A stretch of DNA of 8,933 bases. It comes from Thermoplasmata archaeon M9B1D. GTDB lineage: Archaea; Thermoplasmatota; E2; DHVEG-1. The position numbers were made by a program, and so were the translations under genes. Below are positions 5,549-8,933 of this stretch, one piece after another. The notes beneath the pieces were generated by a model, which was not told the origin of the DNA, did not search any database, and saw only the letters and a program-made list of their open reading frames with translations. The stretch is from assembly GCA_002900535.1 (NCBI GenBank), contig MUGC01000037.1, positions 1 through 8,933 on the forward strand. Reading direction: 5' to 3'. How positions within the stretch are numbered: position 1 is the stretch's first letter; each line of letters starts with the position of its first letter.

Positions 5549-7126
5549 ATGTATAGAAAAATAATTGGAATTTTAATATGTATACTTTTTGTAGTGACTG
5601 GTATAGTACCATTATGTGTTACATCAGATAATATCACAATAAATGAGAATAATATAGGGACTACTAATACTATCATGCTTTATCCATCAGATGATGCACA
5701 TATTCATCAACATTATCCAGATACTAATGCAGGTTATTTACCATATCTATTTGTTACTAACAAGGCTGGTGTTTGGAATTGGGAACAAGATGGTTTAATA
5801 AAATTTGATCTTTCTATAATACCTCCATATATTACAATAATATCTGCATCATTGAATTTGTATTATAATGTTTATATAAATAATAATCCTGCAGGTCGCC
5901 CAATAACCTGTTATCGTATAATGAGTGGTTGGAACGAAATGTCAGTAACATGGAATAATAGACCGTCTTATTATCCAACTGCTACATCAACAGCATATGT
6001 ACCATCCTCATATGGTAATTGGATGAGTTGGGATGTAAAAAATGATGTAAGTCTTTTTGTTTCAGGTCCAATAACTAATTATGGTTGGCAATTGATGGAT
6101 AAGACTCATTGGACTGGTGATCCTTATAGTGTTCCTTATATTAGTTATAGAACAAGAGAGGGTAGTCCTAAACCTTATCTTGAAATAGAATATGAAGGTA
6201 ATATCCCCCCTAATACACCAAGTAAACCATCTGGACCTGAATCAGGTTTACCTGGAACTTCCTATACATTTTCAACAAGTGCAACTGATCTTGATAATGA
6301 TAAGATACGATATGGTTGGGATTGGGATGGTAATTTTGAAATTGATGAATGGAGTGAACTTATTTCCTCTGGTTCAACAGATGTTAGAGAGCATTTATGG
6401 AATAGTTCAGGTGCATATTTTGTGAGGGTTAAAGCTGAGGATGAAAATGGTGTACAGAGTGATTGGTCAGAAGTATTAGCTGTATTTATAGAAAGTGAGG
6501 AGTTCCTTAATGTTGATGCAGATGGTCCATATAATGGAAATATTATGGAGGATATAGAGTTTGATAACACGGTAACAGGTGGAACTCCACCCTATGAATA
6601 TTTATGGGATTATGGAGATGGTAATACATCTAGTGGTGATCCACACCCTACACACAATTATGGAAATGCTGGTAATTACACAGTAACATTAACTGTAACA
6701 GATAGTGAAGATGATACAGCAAGTGATACTACTTGGGCATATATCAATGCACCACCAAACACTCCAATTATTGATGGTCCAAATAGTGGTAAACCAGAAA
6801 CACTTTATACATATACATTTACCTCTGTTGATTCTGATGGTGACGACATATCTGAATACACAATAAACTGGGGAGATGGTCTAAACGAAACTATCACTGG
6901 TCCATTTATATCTGGCACTCCACAAACTAAAAATCATACATGGGATTCACAAGGTACATATACAATTAAAGCAAAAGCAACTGATATATATGGTGCTGAG
7001 AGCTACTGGGCAACACTAACTGTTAGTATGCCTAAAAACAAGATGAATTATCTGTTAAACAACTTATTTGAAAGATTTTTACATTATTTTCCTTTCTTTG
7101 AGGAAATACTAAACCAAATAATATAA
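5549..7126 (+). CDS. Secreted modular protein: DNRLRE-like domain, PKD/Ig-like repeats, C-terminal tail
   Basis: This is a 525-residue exported surface or extracellular protein. A signal peptide covers about residues 1-26 (MYRKIIGILICILFVVTGIV), with Cys23 not in a lipobox. Residues 42-215 resemble the DNRLRE/disaggregatase-type domain: YPSDDAHIH at the start, GLIKFDLSIIPP in the middle, then GWNEMSVTWNNRPS, a beta-rich module proposed to bind carbohydrate or the cell surface. Residues 220-315 form an Ig/PKD-like module (DWDGN, AYFVRVKAEDENG). Residues 323-399 are a clear PKD domain (YLWDYGDGNTSSG, GNYTVTLTVTDSEDD). Residues 401-493 form another PKD-like module (INWGDG, GTYTIKAKATDIYG). A short tail (494-525) has PKNK followed by aromatic and leucine-rich sequence. 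No catalytic domain is visible, so adhesion or matrix binding is the best guess. The ATG at 5549 follows GGGGGA by about 8 nt. It has its own terminator. Confidence 0.85.
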   Translation: MYRKIIGILICILFVVTGIVPLCVTSDNITINENNIGTTNTIMLYPSDDAHIHQHYPDTNAGYLPYLFVTNKAGVWNWEQDGLIKFDLSIIPPYITIISASLNLYYNVYINNNPAGRPITCYRIMSGWNEMSVTWNNRPSYYPTATSTAYVPSSYGNWMSWDVKNDVSLFVSGPITNYGWQLMDKTHWTGDPYSVPYISYRTREGSPKPYLEIEYEGNIPPNTPSKPSGPESGLPGTSYTFSTSATDLDNDKIRYGWDWDGNFEIDEWSELISSGSTDVREHLWNSSGAYFVRVKAEDENGVQSDWSEVLAVFIESEEFLNVDADGPYNGNIMEDIEFDNTVTGGTPPYEYLWDYGDGNTSSGDPHPTHNYGNAGNYTVTLTVTDSEDDTASDTTWAYINAPPNTPIIDGPNSGKPETLYTYTFTSVDSDGDDISEYTINWGDGLNETITGPFISGTPQTKNHTWDSQGTYTIKAKATDIYGAESYWATLTVSMPKNKMNYLLNNLFERFLHYFPFFEEILNQII

Positions 7127-7127
7127 A

Positions 7128-7137
7128 CTCTTTTTTT
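7128..7137 (+). terminator. T-run terminator after the PKD protein gene
   Basis: CTC followed by seven T starts 2 nt after the stop codon, with a second T-rich stretch (TTCTTTCTTT) at 7151-7160. This fits an archaeal T-tract terminator. The remaining sequence to 7226 shows no gene that I can support. Confidence 0.55.
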
Positions 7138-7226
7138 ACATTTCGTTGTATTCTTTCTTTGTTGCAAAGCTTGTCTTTGTTGAATGAACTTTGAAGGGAA
7201 CTATTATGTCGCCACTCCTGGAAGAT

Positions 7227-7234
7227 CTTATATA
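7227..7234 (+). promoter_or_regulatory. TATA box for a leaderless transcript
   Basis: CTTATATA matches the archaeal TATA consensus at nearly every position and is preceded by purine-rich GGAAGA, suitable for a TFB element. Its centre is 26-27 nt before the ATG at 7257, exactly the TATA-to-start distance of archaeal promoters. No Shine-Dalgarno sequence precedes that ATG. Together these predict a message starting at the initiation codon itself. Confidence 0.65.
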
Positions 7235-7240
7235 GAGTTT

Positions 7241-7258
7241 ATGAGTATATCTACTCAT
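7241..7258. promoter_or_regulatory. Perfect inverted repeat over the predicted transcription start (candidate operator)
   Basis: ATGAGTA-TATC-TACTCAT has perfect 7-bp arms and a 4-bp spacer. It lies just downstream of the TATA box at 7227 and ends within the start codon at 7257. A protein bound here would block RNA polymerase or promoter opening. The gene it controls encodes a ribbon-helix-helix domain, a fold that binds such small palindromes as dimers, so autorepression is a natural hypothesis. Confidence 0.5.
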
Positions 7259-7493
7259 GAAAAAGACACATTTGAATTTATATGTTGATGAAAATTTAGT
7301 TAATCAAGCAAAAGAACATGGATTAATTTTAAGTAAGTTTTTTGAGAATAAACTCCGAGAGTATTTTACATTTATTAGAGCTGTAAGTAAGACTGAAAAT
7401 AAAGTGGGCCTGCTGAGATTTGAACTCAAGTCTATGGCTCCCGAAGCCACAAGGATACCAAGCTACCCCACAAGCCCAAATTTAGATAATTAA
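7257..7493 (+). CDS. Ribbon-helix-helix protein; probable int(N) fragment of an SSV-type integrase
   Basis: The 78-residue product has two parts. Residues 1-42 look like a ribbon-helix-helix (CcdA/Arc-like) DNA-binding domain: strand THLNLYVD, helix ENLVNQAKEHG, then helix LSKFFENKLREYFTFI. After a short linker, residues 50-74 (from about GLLRFELKSMAPEATRIP) are encoded by the antisense strand of the tRNA-Pro gene, and the frame stops 16 nt past it. In SSV-type archaeal elements the attachment site lies inside the integrase gene, so integration at a tRNA leaves an N-terminal int(N) piece reading into the tRNA exactly like this. From memory, many euryarchaeal integrases begin with a short CcdA-like segment followed by tRNA-derived sequence. 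The TATA box and leaderless start suggest it can still be expressed. The catalytic C-terminal part is not in the window. A free-standing antitoxin is the alternative, but no toxin gene is adjacent. Confidence 0.6.
   Translation: MKKTHLNLYVDENLVNQAKEHGLILSKFFENKLREYFTFIRAVSKTENKVGLLRFELKSMAPEATRIPSYPTSPNLDN
7405..7445. other. Candidate attachment-site core in the 3' half of tRNA-Pro
   Basis: The overlap between the integrase-like frame and the tRNA, from about the anticodon to the discriminator base, is the usual core of SSV-type attachment sites. The element would extend to the left of 7405, since the intact tRNA gene lies to the right. I found no second copy of this sequence by eye elsewhere in the window, so the other junction is outside, lost, or never existed. 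Confidence 0.35.
7405..7477 (-). tRNA. tRNA-Pro (anticodon CGG)
   Basis: A 73-nt cloverleaf folds on the minus strand. The acceptor stem GGGCTTG pairs with CAGGCCC (one G-T pair) with discriminator A. The D-arm carries GGGT and the loop AGCTTGGT with the conserved GG. The anticodon stem GTGGC/GCCAT encloses loop TTCGGGA with anticodon CGG at 7443-7441, which reads proline codon CCG. The variable loop is AGAC. The T-arm is TTGAG-TTCAAAT-CTCAG. There is no intron and CCA is not encoded. A T13/T22 mismatch and G10-T25 in the D-stem agree with the archaeal proline tRNAs I remember. It follows rpoD by under 70 nt; a weak TATA-like ATTTATC near 7509 would start transcription about 6 nt before the tRNA. 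Confidence 0.95.
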
Positions 7494-7521
7494 AAATAGA
7501 AAATGGATAAATGATGTTTTT

Positions 7522-7539
7522 GGTAAAAACAAAAAAAGG
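7522..7539 (-). terminator. T-tract terminator downstream of rpoD
   Basis: Read on the minus strand, the tract is CC, seven T, G, five T, ACC, beginning a few bases after the rpoD stop codon. A small hairpin (GTTTTT-GGT-AAAAAC, 7516-7530) overlaps it. This fits the end of the rps11-rpoD transcript before the tRNA gene. Confidence 0.55.
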
Positions 7540-7544
7540 TTTTT

Positions 7545-8339
7545 TTATTTTATATTTTTTAATTGTTTACCAAATTCTGCATATTTATCTTCGAGTATTT
7601 TTGCGGAATGAACTATTGCCTCTTTTGCTGTAAGCGATCCATCTGTTCCAAAGTAAAATGTAACCTTTGTTGGATCTTTTTTAATTTTTATAAAATCTAA
7701 CTTTTGTTTTTCGATGTATGACTCAAGAACCGGTAATTTGCTTTCATCCTTAAGAATTAATTTATCACCTTCAAGATCAACAATTTTTTCTGGTAGTTTA
7801 TCAATAAAATCTTTAACATCACTAAGATTTGATTTTTCAAAGTCAATTAGCGTATCCATACGATATGCAGGTGCTTGAACAGATTGCCATTTTGCATGAT
7901 CACGTCCACAACCAAGAACTGCTTCTACCTCAAGAATTAGTCTTTGATCACCAAAGAGTTCAACTATTGGTATTTTATCTTCTTTTATAATCCAACTTTT
8001 TTCAGATGGCTGTAAATCACCAGAATATACTACTCCTTGCCCTTCTTTGCTTAATGTGTATCTGACAGTACAATTAGGGCATCCTTTACCCTTACAAACA
8101 CATTCATTTTTAAATGTTAAAAGACTTAAATCAGTTGGAATCGGAACAAGTCCGAGTCTGTGCGAAATTATTTCATCAAAAAGAGCACTAGTATTATCAT
8201 AAATGATAACATCATCAACTGCAAGTTTTGGTAGTTCTGAGAGCATAATTCTCCTTAAAGAATTTACAAAATAAAGATTTGTATCTTCAAATCTTAGAAC
8301 AGCTTTTTTAGGTTTAAGTTCTTTAACTTCAACTTTCAT
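7545..8339 (-). CDS. rpoD: DNA-directed RNA polymerase subunit D (Rpo3)
   Basis: Subunit D is the archaeal counterpart of Rpb3 and, with subunit L, makes the alpha-like platform on which the polymerase assembles. The 264-residue product has the dimerisation domain start RFEDTNLYFVNSLRRIMLSELP (17-38), then DEIISHRLGLVPIP (55-68). A zinc-loop pattern follows, Cys80-x-Cys82-x4-Cys87-x2-Cys90, equivalent to the zinc loop of yeast Rpb3. GCGRDHAKWQSVQAPAYR (143-160) is strongly conserved, and the C-terminal helix resumes the dimerisation domain. The extra domain that in some archaea carries a 4Fe-4S cluster (here about 168-215) has no cysteine, so no cluster is expected. ATG at 8339 follows an AGGTGA ribosome site that overlaps the rps11 stop; the gap is 11 nt. 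In many archaea rpl18e, rpl13 and rps9 come next, but here a terminator and tRNA-Pro follow. Confidence 0.97.
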   Translation of the reverse strand: MKVEVKELKPKKAVLRFEDTNLYFVNSLRRIMLSELPKLAVDDVIIYDNTSALFDEIISHRLGLVPIPTDLSLLTFKNECVCKGKGCPNCTVRYTLSKEGQGVVYSGDLQPSEKSWIIKEDKIPIVELFGDQRLILEVEAVLGCGRDHAKWQSVQAPAYRMDTLIDFEKSNLSDVKDFIDKLPEKIVDLEGDKLILKDESKLPVLESYIEKQKLDFIKIKKDPTKVTFYFGTDGSLTAKEAIVHSAKILEDKYAEFGKQLKNIK

Positions 8340-8350
8340 AATATTTTCAC

Positions 8351-8734
8351 CTAGATTCTTCTACCTCGCTTACCGCCTTTTTTCCTACAACCATCATGTG
8401 GAATTGGTGTTACATCTTCAATTTTACCGATTTTCAGGCCGCTACGAACAAGAGCACGAATTGCTGCTTGTGCACCACGACCAGGTGTACCTCCTTTGTT
8501 TCCACCTTGACCTCTTACTTTAACGTTTACTCTGTCGATTCCTTTTTCACGTACTACATCTGCAACTGTTTGTGCTACTTTCATAGCAGTATAAGGCGAT
8601 CCTTCATCTTTTGCTGATTTTGTTACCATCCCGCCTGAGCATCTTGCAATGGTTTCAGCTCCTGTTAAATCGGTTACTGTAATTATTATATTGTTAAAAG
8701 AGGCGAATATATGTGCTACTCCAAGTCTCCCCAT
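8351..8734 (-). CDS. rps11: 30S ribosomal protein uS11
   Basis: uS11 binds 16S rRNA in the platform of the small subunit and lines the mRNA exit region. The 127-residue product is of normal archaeal length and shows GVAHIFASFNNIIITVTDLTG (from residue 5), GSPYTAMKVAQTVAD (45-59), VRGQGGNKGGTPGRGAQAAIRAL (73-95) and the C-terminal DVTPIPHDGCRKKGGKRGRR, all family hallmarks. The ATG at 8734 gives the expected MGRLGVAHI start, 2 nt after the stop of the upstream gene, with GGAG about 10 nt before it inside that gene. The order (probable rps4)-rps11-rpoD is the conserved archaeal arrangement, so the three are likely co-transcribed and translationally coupled. Confidence 0.97.
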   Translation of the reverse strand: MGRLGVAHIFASFNNIIITVTDLTGAETIARCSGGMVTKSAKDEGSPYTAMKVAQTVADVVREKGIDRVNVKVRGQGGNKGGTPGRGAQAAIRALVRSGLKIGKIEDVTPIPHDGCRKKGGKRGRRI

Positions 8735-8736
8735 TT

Positions 8737-8933
8737 TTACTCATCTCCTATTTCTTTTTTCTCTTTGTTTTTATCTTTATCCTCAATTTGCTTTTCTTGC
8801 TGTTTTTGGTCATCCTCTGTTTTTTTCTCTTTTTTTTCCTCTTTTGGTTCTATATGATGTTCTGGTTTTTTAGTTTCTTCATTTGTTGTTTCTTTCTCAG
8901 ATTTTGGTTGATCATGTGATTGTGTGATTTCTG
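8737..8933 (-). CDS. rps4: Charged C-terminal tail of probable ribosomal protein uS4, 5' end outside window
   Basis: An open frame enters from the right edge and ends in TAA 2 nt before rps11. Its 64 visible residues are low complexity: 16 Lys, 16 Glu, 6 Asp and 6 Gln, with no hydrophobic core (for example EEKKEKKTED, QIEDKDKNKEKKEIGDE). Nothing in this segment identifies a family. The rps4 assignment rests on position: rps4 normally lies directly before rps11 and rpoD in archaea. If correct, this uS4 carries an unusually long, disordered, mixed-charge extension; archaeal uS4 is usually about 160-200 residues and ends soon after the S4 domain. The frame is supported by the tight junction with rps11 and the rps11 ribosome site lying inside it. 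Confidence 0.6.
   Translation of the reverse strand, partial: EITQSHDQPKSEKETTNEETKKPEHHIEPKEEKKEKKTEDDQKQQEKQIEDKDKNKEKKEIGDE

Noticed and set aside
6192..6570. Alternative frames on both strands inside the PKD protein gene
   Set aside because: The in-frame domains (DNRLRE-like, PKD) explain the region; the alternative products show no motif.
7157..7169. Small hairpin CTTTG-TTG-CAAAG downstream of the PKD protein gene
   Set aside because: Five-base arms in a T-rich region are expected by chance, and the terminator T-run lies upstream of it.
7257..7493. Complete type II toxin-antitoxin system
   Set aside because: The N-terminus resembles a CcdA-like antitoxin, but no toxin gene lies beside it and the C-terminal third is antisense tRNA sequence.
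8396..8919. Plus-strand frames opposite rps11 and the charged tail, rich in Phe and Cys
   Set aside because: They are the antisense reading of Lys/Glu-rich and ribosomal-protein codons; the apparent membrane-like protein is an artefact.
1..8933. CRISPR array, insertion sequence or second copy of the tRNA-Pro 3' half
   Set aside because: Reading by eye found no regularly spaced repeats, no transposase frame, and no duplicate of the attachment-site candidate within this window.

Overview
The window is archaeal and most likely from an A+T-rich member of the Thermoplasmatota. It carries the archaeal exosome/proteasome gene string (psmA, SBDS, rrp4, rrp41, rrp42) and the archaeal ribosomal/RNA polymerase string (rps4 tail, rps11, rpoD). 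Its PsmA N-terminus is close to what I remember of Thermoplasma PsmA. The secreted PKD-type protein ends in a C-terminal tail I associate, from memory only, with uncultured Thermoplasmatota. Shine-Dalgarno sequences of the GGAGG/AGGTGA type are common, TATA-type promoters are recognisable, and the tRNA lacks an encoded CCA. The assignment below domain and phylum level is inference.

Right to left on the minus strand: 8933-7545 holds the end of a probable uS4 gene with a long charged tail, then uS11 and RNA polymerase subunit D, followed by a T-rich terminator. Directly downstream is a tRNA-Pro(CGG) gene (7477-7405). From the opposite side a short plus-strand frame (7257-7493) runs into and antisense through this tRNA. 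It encodes a ribbon-helix-helix domain followed by tRNA-derived sequence. This is the architecture expected of the int(N) half of an SSV-type integrase gene left at a tRNA attachment site. It has a TATA box at the right distance for a leaderless message and a perfect inverted repeat across the predicted transcription start.

The middle (about 4424-7404) is a plus-strand accessory island with two exported proteins. One is an unrecognised 226-residue protein with a signal peptide. The other is a 525-residue protein with a DNRLRE-like domain, PKD/Ig-like modules and a distinctive C-terminal tail. The island may be what is left of the integrated element, or host sequence beside an old scar.

The left part (4423-1, minus strand) begins with queE (a radical SAM enzyme of 7-deazaguanine synthesis, in archaea feeding archaeosine in tRNA). 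It continues with the compact string psmA-SBDS-rrp4-rrp41-rrp42, in which most genes are 1-2 nt apart. Together these genes serve protein degradation, 60S-type ribosome maturation and 3'-to-5' RNA decay. Rrp41/Rrp42 form the hexameric phosphorolytic ring and Rrp4 the S1/KH cap. rrp42 runs off the left edge after 276 codons, so it is probably almost complete. No CRISPR array, transposase or complete integrase was seen.
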